Below, piece by piece: positions 8,588 through 16,550 of a stretch of 64,000 nt of DNA (positions are counted from its first letter, which is position 1; each line of letters starts with the position of its first letter). The notes beneath the pieces were generated by a model that did no database searches, was not told the origin of the DNA, and saw nothing but the letters and a program-made list of their open reading frames with translations. Source of the DNA: Oenococcus kitaharae DSM 17330 (GTDB taxonomy: Bacteria; Bacillota; Bacilli; Lactobacillales; Lactobacillaceae); the NCBI RefSeq assembly GCF_000241055.1, contig NZ_CM001398.1:373541-437540 (forward strand). The letters run 5' to 3'. The position numbers were made by a program, and so were the translations under genes.

Positions 8588-8684
8588 GAGCGATATGTTG
8601 ACAAGGCGCTTTAACCGCATGGTTGAGCGCTTTTTGTTTGTTTTAGTGTTGCAGATAAGTCCTGATATTACTTACAAAAGTAAT
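8575..8684 (+). repeat. attL: left direct repeat of the island
   Basis: Aligned without gaps to 26321-26430 with 8 mismatches in 110 bp. The longest identical blocks are 17 bp over the tRNA 3' end, 27 bp over the terminator's first arm and about 30 bp at the right edge. The edge contains the inverted pair ATTACTT/AAGTAAT. Confidence 0.85.
8603..8636 (+). terminator. Terminator of tRNA-Lys (island-borne copy)
   Basis: Stem AAGGCGCTTTAACC / GGTTGAGCGCTTTTT with one bulge, followed by T residues. The same structure recurs at 26349-26383. Confidence 0.7.
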
Positions 8685-8780
8685 ACGAAAAGTAATATCA
8701 TTTTTAAGCAAAGTGAGGTTATGAAGATGACTTTACACACACAATCAGTCTCTACAATAAACTAGAAAAGAGATAGAAAC

Positions 8781-9054
8781 ATGTTCTATACAGTTAGTAA
8801 AGAAACGTTTGAAGAAACAGATTACAAAGCCTCAGCTCCATGATCTAATGTTTATCCTGAGCGACTATGGTGGTTTAATAACAGACAATGCAAGCCCTTT
8901 TAATCATGATGGTGCTTATGATGCCTATCAGCATGTCGCTAGCGTCACTGGTGCGATTGTCAGCCTTGTAACCGAGATTGACAACAACCTGAGCAAAATG
9001 GAAAAAGAGGATATGGCTTATAAGAAAACTGTCGAGGTGGCCGCTCATGATTGA
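8781..9054 (+). pseudogene. Small island protein, frameshifted near its 5' end
   Basis: An ATG at 8781 after AAAAGAGAT starts MFYTVSKETFEETDYKASAP and stops at 8841-8843. From 8809 the next frame continues as HDLMFILSDYGGLITDN and then MEKEDMAYKKTVEVAAHD to 9054. The two frames join smoothly if one base is shifted near 8839, so this is either a frameshifted gene of about 90 residues or a short gene starting at an internal ATG (8848). The Asn/Glu-rich product resembles small phage-type proteins, but I cannot name it. It overlaps the next gene by 8 nt. Confidence 0.5.
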
Positions 9055-9250
9055 AAATGAAGCATGGGACTTACTCGATAGGGCAAGTTCATACAGTACT
9101 CGACTAGAGAAAATGATCGGTAGCTTGAAACTAGATGAGCTAAGCAGTAAGCAAGCCATTATCAGATTGAGTGTGATCTTCTCACTGTCGCAAGCCGTCA
9201 GAGATGATATTAAGGCCTTTAAAGACGTGACAAAAATAGAAAGAGAATAA
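9047..9250 (+). CDS. Small hypothetical island protein (67 aa)
   Basis: Starts inside the end of the previous frame (ATGATTGA overlap), so translation is coupled. The product is a predicted helical soluble protein (LLDRASSYSTRLEKMIGSL, LSVIFSLSQAVRDDIKAFK). No recognised family. It forms a compact three-gene unit with 8781-9054 and 9253-9420. Confidence 0.65.
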   Translation: MIENEAWDLLDRASSYSTRLEKMIGSLKLDELSSKQAIIRLSVIFSLSQAVRDDIKAFKDVTKIERE

Positions 9251-9252
9251 TA

Positions 9253-9420
9253 ATGTGGCTGCTGATTACAATTATTTTGCTAGTTGCCTGCTTTAAACTC
9301 CTTGGCAAGCTATTGCCTTATCTACTGATTGCTTTAGTGGTTCTATGGTTGATTAAGCTCTGGTGGCTGATTGTTATTCTAGTTGCGGGTGGCTTAGCTT
9401 TAGCTAAATATCATAAATGA
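9253..9420 (+). CDS. Small hydrophobic membrane protein (55 aa)
   Basis: Product begins MWLLITIILLVACFKLLG and is almost entirely hydrophobic, with two probable membrane helices separated by a Leu-Pro-Tyr turn, and ends GLALAKYHK. It starts 2 nt after the previous stop codon. A terminator follows directly. Function unknown; membrane proteins of this size encoded by small phage-type operons vary widely in role. Confidence 0.6.
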   Translation: MWLLITIILLVACFKLLGKLLPYLLIALVVLWLIKLWWLIVILVAGGLALAKYHK

Positions 9421-9421
9421 T

Positions 9422-9449
9422 AAAAAAAGCGTCCATAATGGGCGTTTTT
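9422..9449 (+). terminator. Terminator of the three-gene island unit
   Basis: AAAAAAGCGTCC - ATAAT - GGGCGTTTTT, a stem with two G-T pairs and a T-run. Confidence 0.6.
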
Positions 9450-9450
9450 G

Positions 9451-9891
9451 TTTGCTTGACGGGAATATTATGGGTGTGCTTGTAAGCACGGTTGTAAAAA
9501 CTTTGCTGTGTGGATGCATCCACGGCTGTTAAAAATAATGCCGGCTTAAAACTCAAAGCCCCCAGTATTGACCGTCTAACAGAGCGCACACATTGCCATC
9601 ATTTTGTGTCAAAGCAAAATTTTTAAAACTTTTTAGGTGGGGGTGGGTGTGGATAACTTGCCTTTTTTACCTGAATTTAGTTTGTTTTAACTGCTTTGGT
9701 TCGTGATTTAGTCATTAATCTGTGCAATTACTGAAATTAATTGCCATAAAGCGAACGATTTTAACTGTTTTTCTATTGAGTATAGGTTTTAAGCTAGTCA
9801 TATCAAGGGCTTAGAGCGTTTTTAGCGATAATGTGGTGCTTATTCTAACCCTAAAAACGACTTTTAAGCTCATTAAACACGCCTCATCATA
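9451..9891. other. Gene-free stretch before higBA
   Basis: No convincing reading frame. A perfect DnaA-box-like TGTGGATAA lies at 9648-9656 next to a G-rich run (GGTGGGGGTGGGTG). Nothing else identified. Confidence 0.4.
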
Positions 9892-9920
9892 TTCACATTC
9901 AATAGCATTCATGCTATTAT
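9892..9920 (+). promoter_or_regulatory. higBA promoter with an embedded palindromic operator
   Basis: TTCACA (9892-9897), a 17-nt spacer and TATTAT (9915-9920). A perfect 8-bp inverted repeat AATAGCAT-TC-ATGCTATT (9901-9918) occupies the spacer and touches the -10. This is the position expected for autorepression by the HigA antitoxin. Confidence 0.65.
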
Positions 9921-10307
9921 ATGGACGTGATAGATAATCCAAAATTTGAAGATATAAAACGTGCTGATGGCACGAGTGAATTTTTTGATTATTTATCTGG
10001 ACTATCAGACAAAGAACAAGCCAAAATATTAAGCCGGATCAAAAACATTGAAGAGTTCGGTATTCAAATTGCCCAACAGAACCAATGGGTGGCTTATCTG
10101 GATGATAATTTATACGAGATACGCTCACGAGTTGGTAATAGTCAGCAAAGAGAGATTTATTTTAGACTAGAGCAGAATGTTTATAAGATTACACACGGCT
10201 TTATAAAGAAGACAAAAAAGACACCTCCTAAAGAATTAAGGCATGCACAAGAGGTAAAAAAACGTTTTCTTAAAGATTGGCAAAAACAAAAAGGGTCAAA
10301 CGATTAG
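9921..10307 (+). CDS. higB: HigB-type toxin (Gp49-like/DUF891, RelE superfamily)
   Basis: 128-aa protein of the phage-derived Gp49-like family, mRNA interferases paired with HTH antitoxins. Typical parts are FDYLSGLSDKEQAKILSRI, then YLDDNLYEIRS, EIYFRLEQNVYKITHGFIKK and the closing helix ELRHAQEVKKRFLKDW. The gene precedes its antitoxin by 12 bp, the usual toxin-first order of higBA. ATG 9921 lies right after the -10 box, so the transcript may actually begin at the in-frame GTG 9927, 6 nt downstream of TATTAT. mRNA-cleaving activity is inferred from the family. Confidence 0.85.
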   Translation: MDVIDNPKFEDIKRADGTSEFFDYLSGLSDKEQAKILSRIKNIEEFGIQIAQQNQWVAYLDDNLYEIRSRVGNSQQREIYFRLEQNVYKITHGFIKKTKKTPPKELRHAQEVKKRFLKDWQKQKGSND

Positions 10308-10319
10308 TTAAGGAGGTAC

Positions 10320-10613
10320 ATGATGGAAAAAGGCTTTAAAGGTTCGATAGATGACTATATAGCAGCTAAGCGGCAGCAGAGTCAAGCGTTTGCTGATGAA
10401 TACGATCAAGAAGATATCCGACTAAAATTAGCCGTTATGATCTCTCAGAAAAGAAGAGAAGCTAACCTCAGCCAGGCACAGTTAGCAGATAAGGCAGGCT
10501 TGCCTCAGTCTACAGTCGCTCGGATTGAGTTAGGCGATAACTACCCCTCTAGTAAAACCTTGCAAGCGATTGCTAAGGCATTGAATAAAAAGCTCAGTGT
10601 CCAGCTTGTTTAA
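10320..10613 (+). CDS. higA: HigA-type antitoxin (XRE HTH)
   Basis: 97-aa protein with an acidic, Gln-rich N-terminus (about 1-35) and a C-terminal Cro/CI helix-turn-helix at about 38-92 (MISQKRREANLSQAQLADKAG, STVARIELGDNYPS, TLQAIAKAL). It neutralises HigB and binds the operator between its promoter elements. AGGAGG precedes two adjacent ATGs (10320 and 10323); the second has the better spacing. Confidence 0.85.
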   Translation: MMEKGFKGSIDDYIAAKRQQSQAFADEYDQEDIRLKLAVMISQKRREANLSQAQLADKAGLPQSTVARIELGDNYPSSKTLQAIAKALNKKLSVQLV

Positions 10614-10645
10614 CCAGAAGCTAGCTAAAAGGATTGAACAAAACT

Positions 10646-10759
10646 ATGGATAAAGAAGATGTGAAGTTATTAGAAGAGAGTATCGGAGATGTTTCTAAGG
10701 CATTAAAAGGCGATCTGAGCGGTATTTCTGAGATTGTGCATCTTAATAAAACTGCTTAA
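10646..10759 (+). CDS. Very small acidic protein downstream of higBA (37 aa)
   Basis: Starts MDKEDVKLLEESIGDVSKAL and ends in EIVHLNKTA. AAAGGA lies 13 nt before the ATG, and a terminator follows. It is probably the third gene of the higBA transcript. A short helical peptide with no family I know. Confidence 0.45.
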   Translation: MDKEDVKLLEESIGDVSKALKGDLSGISEIVHLNKTA

Positions 10760-10795
10760 TCTGAGTGCATAGATAACCATCACACAACCGTTTTA

Positions 10796-10818
10796 GTCAT
10801 CACTAGAGCGGTTTTTTG
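10796..10818 (+). terminator. Terminator of the higBA unit
   Basis: AACCG ... CGGTTTTTT with a loop of 8 to 10 nt. Confidence 0.55.
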
Positions 10819-10869
10819 TTGCCTTGCGGGTTGAATTTTCTTGAAAAACGACTTTTTTATCAAGGCAGC

Positions 10870-11532
10870 AGCATACCGTTCAGTAGCCGATCATTGCTCA
10901 GCAGAAAAACGATATGGGGGTGCTATCTGCACTCAGGAAGCCTAAAAGACCGCTGTCAGGGCTGATAAGCCAGTCTAGTCCGCTAGGTAGAGGCAATGAA
11001 ACAAGTTGTATCTGTGCTATATGGTGTGTCTGAGAAGCAATAAGACTAAGTGGACAAAGTGGGCGATAAATGTCGATTATTGACCTGCTTTAAGCCATTT
11101 TTAAGCTGTTTTAGCCCGATTAGAACCACTTTCCTGTTATGAACTAATGAGTGGTCATAGGCCTGATCTGTCTCTGTTACTAACGCTGCTCAGAACCTGT
11201 TAAAACTTGTTATCAAAACAACCTGCGTTCTCTGATAAGGCGGTGGTTGATTAAGGGTCTATCAGGCGTGACTAGGTTACACCGTTTAAAAGTTCTATCG
11301 GAGAACCTTAGGCTAGCTGTCTGTAATCAGTCAAAACAACAGGTTAGAACGAGAACGAGGCAAAGCGCCCGAATTCTTGGGCTGTCCTGTTTGAGGATGA
11401 TTATGCAGTGTTCACCAGCGTAGTGATATGCGACTGGTCATACTGCAAAATACTGCATTGAAAACCTGTTAAAACCTGTCATTAAATCATGGCCGTGGCG
11501 AGCTTCGTGTTGTTAGAGTTGCCCATTCTGGT
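10870..11532. other. Gene-free stretch holding copy A of the duplicated module
   Basis: No credible ORF. The first part (about 10875-10930, CCGTTCAGTAG..., CAGCAGAAAAACGATATGGGGG) matches 17457-17505 in outline, and the last 275 bp are copy A of the repeat described next. Confidence 0.5.
11219..11493 (+). repeat. Duplicated non-coding island module, copy A
   Basis: Closely similar to 17918-18187 over about 270 bp. Shared blocks include CTCTGATAAG, GGTTGATTAAG, TATCAGGCGTGAC, CCCGAATTCTTG, GCTGTCCTGTTTGAGGA, GCGATATGCGACTG-type sequence and GAAAACCTGTTAAAACCTGT. No frame is open through both copies. It contains several short inverted repeats and may be a structured RNA or a cis-acting site. 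Confidence 0.8.
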
Positions 11533-11913
11533 ATGGTTCCACAACCATCACTGAAAAAAGGAACTTCTTATGAAACCTTGCCTAACCAAGCGGCTGATAG
11601 AATGCGACAGCTTTATTCGTCAGAGGGTCTCTCTAAGACCACCTTAGTCTCACAGACGATTTTAAAAGCTGTCAGTTCTAGTAGTCAACCAACGAGTTCT
11701 GCTGCTCAACCAGCAGTGGGCACAATTGTGAATCGGCCACAAGGCGCTTGGGTAGTGACCTTTGAACGTAATCTCTACAATGGCTACAAAGTCACACCTA
11801 AATACTATAAATATTATGGTAATGGGCTTTGGGAAGTTTGGGTCAAGGAAATCAATACGCAGGATTATCCTTATGTTACTGTCGACCAGTATACAGGTAA
11901 CTTCCACGGTTAA
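11533..11913 (+). CDS. Hypothetical protein, probably N-terminally truncated secreted or anchored protein
   Basis: 126-aa frame beginning directly after duplicated module A. The first third is Ser/Thr/Gln-rich and looks like an extracellular linker (SSSSQPTSSAAQPAVGT). The C-terminal domain (about 65-126) is Tyr/Trp/Val-rich and beta-like (RNLYNGYKVTPKYYKYYGNG) and ends in VTVDQYTGNFHG, reminiscent of PepSY-like secreted domains. No signal peptide or membrane anchor is present. No Shine-Dalgarno precedes the start, so the original 5' part was probably lost when the module was inserted. Confidence 0.45.
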   Translation: MVPQPSLKKGTSYETLPNQAADRMRQLYSSEGLSKTTLVSQTILKAVSSSSQPTSSAAQPAVGTIVNRPQGAWVVTFERNLYNGYKVTPKYYKYYGNGLWEVWVKEINTQDYPYVTVDQYTGNFHG

Positions 11914-11929
11914 AAGAAAGATTTAAATT

Positions 11930-11968
11930 AAAAGCCTCTCCATGATGTTCTCGTGGCAGAGGCTTTTT
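11930..11968 (+). terminator. Strong terminator
   Basis: AAAAGCCTCT ... AGAGGCTTTTT around an 18-nt loop that itself contains paired bases. Confidence 0.75.
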
Positions 11969-12070
11969 ATATGTACCGGTATTTTTTTGGTTAATTTACT
12001 TTTTTGTGAATCGCCTGTGGCACTCAAATTGGTCTATACTTAATTACAAATTTATCAAAAAGGAGAGAAA

Positions 12071-12211
12071 ATGAAAAAAACGATAGCCATCATTTTGGTG
12101 ATTTTTGATGTAGTTATTATTATTCAACCTCATGACATCACTAAACTTAATACAACAAATCATAATTATTCTGCGCTGCAAATTCAGGATCAGAACAATA
12201 TCCAAGAATGA
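12071..12211 (+). CDS. Short hydrophobic peptide precursor upstream of rgg (46 aa)
   Basis: AAAGGAGAG lies 4 nt before the ATG. The product starts MKKTIAIILVIFDVVIIIQP, which is a Lys-start hydrophobic export-type sequence containing an Asp followed by VVIII, and continues with a polar tail ending QDQNNIQE. Streptococcal SHP pheromone precursors also have MKK, a hydrophobic stretch and an acidic residue followed by branched aliphatics, next to rgg. The 23-residue polar tail is unlike SHPs, so it may be a related pheromone precursor or a small secreted peptide. The rgg gene starts 117 bp downstream on the same strand. Confidence 0.6.
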   Translation: MKKTIAIILVIFDVVIIIQPHDITKLNTTNHNYSALQIQDQNNIQE

Positions 12212-12327
12212 GTACCCCAAAAGAAAGATTGATGATGATTAGGACACTTATTATCATAATTTTCAAACGATGTAATTAATCGACTTGGTGGCTTCGTTCA
12301 GAAATTTTTTGGATACAATACTTGTAA

Positions 12328-13215
12328 ATGGCTGAGGATAGGACAAGTCAGATCAAAAAAATGGGCATAGCCTTTAAGACTCTAAGAAAGGATCGCGGTT
12401 ACGCCATCAGAGATGTAGGCGATAAGATCGTTTCTGCCTCAAATTTGCGCAAATTTGAAGAAGGATTGATTGATATTTCGGCGACTAGATTAATTTATCT
12501 ATTGGGCAGGATGCACGTTAGTTTTGCGGAATTTGTTAACTTCGTCGATCCTAATTTGGATACAGAATACAGTGTTTTTTTAACAAAAGTATCCTCGCTA
12601 TATTATAAAAATGACCAAAAAACCTTAGAGAGCGTTATTGAAAATGAAGCAAAAAAATATTTCAACAGCCAAGATGAGTTCTATTTAATAACTGAGGCCA
12701 CTGCTGCAGCATTACGAAAAAATATCGATCACAGCTATGTCGTTGAAACAAGTCTAGCGCGTCAAGTGTCAGATTATTTAATGAGGGTTGAGATTTGGGG
12801 CGGCTTTCAGATTTCAGTTTTTGGTAATTGCTTGGCAATTATTAATTCAGAAACAATTAAAACTATTACTCGAGAATTCACTAAAAGAATTAGTCGATTA
12901 AAAAGTAGTTCGAATAACTATACCGAGTTTTTATTATCACTGGTTAATGCTGTTGGCACCATGACGGATCGTGGACACTTTGATTATGCCAGAGAGCTGA
13001 TTAATTTCATCAGTAGTCTGGATATTCCTCAAATTGATTTGATATTCAATTTTAAATTAAGCTTTTTTAAGAATTTGCTATTCCTCGAAAAAAAACAAGC
13101 TCTATTGCAGAATGATAAACTAATTGAGTCTTTAATCTTAATGAATCTTGATCAAACGGCTGCGGCTTATCGCGAGTACTTGAATAATTTTTATAAACCA
13201 AATCAGCATGCCTGA
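12328..13215 (+). CDS. Rgg/GadR/MutR-family transcriptional regulator (island copy)
   Basis: 295-aa regulator with an N-terminal HTH (about 8-65; AFKTLRKDRGYAIRDVGDKI, SASNLRKFEEGLIDIS) and an all-helical Rgg C-terminal domain (FQISVFGNCLAIIN; LLQNDKLIESLILMNLDQTAAAYREYL). Rgg proteins are usually controlled by imported short peptides, and a candidate peptide gene lies immediately upstream. An ABC-2 exporter operon lies convergently downstream. TACAAT lies 8 nt before the ATG and no Shine-Dalgarno is visible, so the mRNA may be leaderless. It is a paralogue of 33472-34356. Confidence 0.85.
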   Translation: MAEDRTSQIKKMGIAFKTLRKDRGYAIRDVGDKIVSASNLRKFEEGLIDISATRLIYLLGRMHVSFAEFVNFVDPNLDTEYSVFLTKVSSLYYKNDQKTLESVIENEAKKYFNSQDEFYLITEATAAALRKNIDHSYVVETSLARQVSDYLMRVEIWGGFQISVFGNCLAIINSETIKTITREFTKRISRLKSSSNNYTEFLLSLVNAVGTMTDRGHFDYARELINFISSLDIPQIDLIFNFKLSFFKNLLFLEKKQALLQNDKLIESLILMNLDQTAAAYREYLNNFYKPNQHA

Positions 13216-13257
13216 ATGATTCATGAATTAAAAGGCTTCAAGCGAAGTATTCAAAAG

Positions 13258-14328
13258 TCACCACCAAGCAAGAAGAAATAGCATCTTGGGGTTAGATAGA
13301 ATTTTTTGGCCAATTTGAGTGTCCATTATAGTAAAGAAATTGTAGGGAATGCTGTTTTTAGAGAGGAAGTAAATTATTCCAGCTGACCCAGAAAATAGAA
13401 GCAAAGAATACAGAATTCCTTTCACATGACTAATAATCAAACTTAAAAGTAAAGTCAAGAAAATTGAGAGTAGGACACCAATAATCACTTTTCCTGTTAA
13501 TTGATTTAGAACAGTACTTTTTGTTTGGTTTAAAGAAGTACTTGCGAACCAAGAATATTGGCCACCTTTTAAGTAAGGCACAGCAAAGAAAATTGAGAGG
13601 ACGGCGCTTTCTAAGAAGGACAGAATTGTCCAAAAAAATAATTGTATTAAAGCAAAAAGTACGACCGATTTGAACCAATCAACTTGGCGGTGACTATTCA
13701 GAACCATGAAATACTTATTGGAAGAGTTTTTATCTAATAAAAACCCAGCTAGAATTAGGATGGAAGCGACACAGACTAAAGGTAAAAAGAAAAAGTAACT
13801 GGCATAAGTTGATAAAAAATTTGGAAAAACAGAACTATAGCGTTCGCTTTCTAGGGCCAGGTGCTGCTTCAGAAGGTGATGATATAGTTTGAGTTCGTGC
13901 TGATCATTAAATTGGTTTACAAAGAGCCCGTTGCCACTATTCTTCTGGTTATAAAGATTGATTTGTTGGTGAAGCATCACAGCCGATCGCAAATATGCTT
14001 GCCCGCGGTTATCTTGGAAATTTGTTAAAAACTGCTGAGTATATCGGGATAAAATGACCCCATCTTGAATTTGCTTTTTAATTTGTTTATAGGCACGCGA
14101 ACCCGGTTCCTCTTGAGTCAATTTTTGTTTGAGATTAGTGATTGTAAGTATATAGCTATTATTAACGTTGTTTCTGATTTGGCCTAAATAATTTGTTCGT
14201 TGGATATGAACCTGTTCATTAGAGTAAACAAAAACAGCTAAAGGCAAAAGAACAAAAAATGACAAACCTATCCAACGGCTCAAAGACTTTCTTGTCTTTA
14301 AAAACTCAAATTTGAGAGAACTAAACAT
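13258..14328 (-). CDS. ABC-2 type transporter permease subunit
   Basis: 356-aa membrane protein: one N-terminal helix (about 17-37), a long extracellular region rich in Gln/Asn/Tyr, then about five further helices between residues 180 and 350. Such permeases serve exporters of peptides or bacteriocin immunity. It is the last gene of a three-gene operon and overlaps the ATPase gene by 8 nt. GGAGG lies 7 nt before the ATG. Substrate unknown. Confidence 0.75.
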   Translation of the reverse strand: MFSSLKFEFLKTRKSLSRWIGLSFFVLLPLAVFVYSNEQVHIQRTNYLGQIRNNVNNSYILTITNLKQKLTQEEPGSRAYKQIKKQIQDGVILSRYTQQFLTNFQDNRGQAYLRSAVMLHQQINLYNQKNSGNGLFVNQFNDQHELKLYHHLLKQHLALESERYSSVFPNFLSTYASYFFFLPLVCVASILILAGFLLDKNSSNKYFMVLNSHRQVDWFKSVVLFALIQLFFWTILSFLESAVLSIFFAVPYLKGGQYSWFASTSLNQTKSTVLNQLTGKVIIGVLLSIFLTLLLSLIISHVKGILYSLLLFSGSAGIIYFLSKNSIPYNFFTIMDTQIGQKILSNPKMLFLLAWW

Positions 14329-15028
14329 CGAAATCCTCCAAGTTCATATAAAGCTCTTCGTAAACTTTTTCGGTCGATTCTTGGTTGTTTAATTCTTTGA
14401 GCAAGATTTTGTGTCCTTTAACAAAGAAAACATTTTTGGTAATCTTGTTTAACTCATCCAAATTATGGGAGGAAATGAGCAATGTGCTTCCTTGATCTCT
14501 TAATTCAGTGACTACTTTCCTTACAATCGCTAAGCTAGTGGGATCAAGCCCGTTGAGGGGCTCGTCCATTAAGATTAGTTGAGGTTTCGTTATAATGGCC
14601 AAGCCTAATAATAGCCGCTGCTTCATGCCCAAGGAATATGAGATAATTTTCTGATCAATGTAGTTACTCATACCTAACACGTGAGCCACTGTTTCAATCT
14701 TTTTTTGATCAACGTGATGTTGCTCGCATACAAAGTTTAAATGTTCACGGGCCGTTAAATAAGGATAAAGGACACGATTATCTTGTAGAAAAGATGCATA
14801 ATTAAAAAAAATATCAGGAGTATCTTTTTGCCCAAATATATCGATACGGCCGTTTTTCACTGCTAGTAAGTTTGCGACAAGGTTCAGCAAAGTAGTTTTG
14901 CCAGAACCATTAGGTGCAACGAGACCATAAATACCTACTTTAGTAATCTCTAAATTAGCTTCATCATAAATTAGTTTGCTCCTATATGAAAAGCTTAAAT
15001 GATTAATCTGAAGAATGTCCCCACTCAT
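14321..15028 (-). CDS. ABC transporter ATP-binding protein
   Basis: 235-aa ATPase with Walker A (APNGSGKTTLLNL) near residue 40, Q-loop (FLQDNRVLYPYLTAREHL), signature YSLGMKQRLLLGLAI, Walker B LILMDEPLNGLDP and the switch His in STLLISSHNLDEL. SLGMKQR in place of LSGGQ is common in ABC-2 exporters of the bacitracin/nisin-immunity type. AAAGGAG lies 8 nt before the ATG. It sits between two permease genes. Confidence 0.88.
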   Translation of the reverse strand: MSGDILQINHLSFSYRSKLIYDEANLEITKVGIYGLVAPNGSGKTTLLNLVANLLAVKNGRIDIFGQKDTPDIFFNYASFLQDNRVLYPYLTAREHLNFVCEQHHVDQKKIETVAHVLGMSNYIDQKIISYSLGMKQRLLLGLAIITKPQLILMDEPLNGLDPTSLAIVRKVVTELRDQGSTLLISSHNLDELNKITKNVFFVKGHKILLKELNNQESTEKVYEELYMNLEDFDV

Positions 15029-15029
15029 A

Positions 15030-16322
15030 TTAAATACTCCTTTTTTTGTTAAAAATGAGATATCCTATCAATAAGCATATAGTCGTGGCTGTTAACAGGA
15101 TGAGCATGGTTAGAGATTGATTCCCAGAACCTGCTTGAAAATAACTATACCCATCAATAGCTTGGCTAGTATTAAAGTATGTTATTGGAACGTAAATCCA
15201 ATGATTAATAAACATACTAGAAAAAAGAATTAAAGAACAGAAAATAGCAGTTGCCCAAATTTGTTGAAACCAGACTCCGAATAGAAAAACTAAAGAAAGA
15301 AGGAAAGCAACAGTCAGCAAAACAATCGGAAGGGCAACCAACAAGCTCGAGCCAATAGTTTTAAAATAATAGCCTGCTTGTAACGGATCATTTTTCCAGA
15401 AAAAAATCGGATAGTTTAAACTTCCTGAACGGCCCAAGCAAAAAGTTATGAAAATTAGAATTCCCGCCGGGATAACTACGAGTAACATTGATGAAATCAG
15501 TGAAATGGCATACTTGACGAAAAAAAATTTCTTTTTACTAATTTTTTGCGTTAATAGCCAAGTACCGGACAAGGAATTTTGAAACTCGCTAACTAAATAA
15601 TAAGTAAAAACCAGAATTAAAGAAAAATAAAAAATAAGAGGTAGAAACTGATTCTGTAAGATACTATACAAATAATTCCAACCATAAGTATAAAATCGAG
15701 AAAGGTAGAGCCGAGCGGATTTTTGATAGTTATGAATTTGAGTATTATAGTTGAGACCAAGCGTATTTGGAGCTGATATATAATTGTTAAAAATTGTTTC
15801 GTTAGACAAAAGCCGACTAGGGTAGAGAAAGTACAACTTTTTGTTTTTAATAATGGACATTTCTTTTGCTGTTGACTGCGTCTCAATTGAATCAGAGCTG
15901 TTCGATCCGTCTAACCATCCAAGCGATGGGTTAGTCGTGCCGTTACTGAAATAATTTACGTCAAAACCAACCGTATTAGCGCTGTAAGGAAGAACTGAGG
16001 CCTGTCTAATGATACCTTGGTTGTTTTCAATTGACCGAAAATATCCTTTGAAATATTGTGCCGGGTTTTTCAAATCTTGGAGCTCTCGTTGATACATCCG
16101 ATTAAAGATCTGTCGCGTATTTCCATCAACATGTACGTCTCGCTTGTTAGCCAAAATTTGTTTATCAATTTCATTTCGGTAAAAATTTAAGAACTGTTTT
16201 TGTGCATAAAATTGATAAACAAATCCAACCAATAAAAATATCGAAATTACCAAAGCCAGTAGCAAAAAAAATTTTTGCCGAATTAATTTTCTTATCTCAA
16301 AGCTTATGTAAGTCTGATCCAT
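15030..16322 (-). CDS. ABC-2 type transporter permease subunit (large)
   Basis: 430-aa protein with one N-terminal helix (about 16-37), an extracellular domain of roughly 170 residues (Asn/Tyr/Ser-rich), and about six C-terminal helices ending in TTICLLIGYLIFNKKRS. The layout matches the other permease, so the exporter probably has two different permease halves. First gene of the minus-strand operon; AAAGGAAT lies 10 nt before the ATG. A 20-bp palindrome lies 70 bp upstream. A role in exporting or resisting the peptide encoded at 16551 is a guess from position. Confidence 0.75.
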   Translation of the reverse strand: MDQTYISFEIRKLIRQKFFLLLALVISIFLLVGFVYQFYAQKQFLNFYRNEIDKQILANKRDVHVDGNTRQIFNRMYQRELQDLKNPAQYFKGYFRSIENNQGIIRQASVLPYSANTVGFDVNYFSNGTTNPSLGWLDGSNSSDSIETQSTAKEMSIIKNKKLYFLYPSRLLSNETIFNNYISAPNTLGLNYNTQIHNYQKSARLYLSRFYTYGWNYLYSILQNQFLPLIFYFSLILVFTYYLVSEFQNSLSGTWLLTQKISKKKFFFVKYAISLISSMLLVVIPAGILIFITFCLGRSGSLNYPIFFWKNDPLQAGYYFKTIGSSLLVALPIVLLTVAFLLSLVFLFGVWFQQIWATAIFCSLILFSSMFINHWIYVPITYFNTSQAIDGYSYFQAGSGNQSLTMLILLTATTICLLIGYLIFNKKRSI

Positions 16323-16391
16323 TAGAGGGCAATTCCTTTACAACATCTTAATTAGCTAACATTATAAATCATGAAAAATGTTCCTGTTTTT

Positions 16392-16411
16392 TTTCACTAT
16401 ATATGGTGAAA
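16392..16411. promoter_or_regulatory. Candidate operator palindrome between the exporter and a secreted-peptide gene
   Basis: TTTCAC-TATATATG-GTGAAA: an 18/20 symmetrical sequence between divergent genes (exporter at 16322, peptide at 16551). It could bind the Rgg protein. No second copy was noticed near rgg itself. Confidence 0.45.
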
Positions 16412-16550
16412 CTTACCCTTTTTTAATCCAACTAAACCATTTATGGTGTTTTTTGTTTCGATTTCCAAATCTGTTCTTAAATACAAGTTAAATGCTAAAA
16501 ATAAATTTTTAGCATTCAACAAAAAAAATAGAGAAACAGGTGAAATATTC

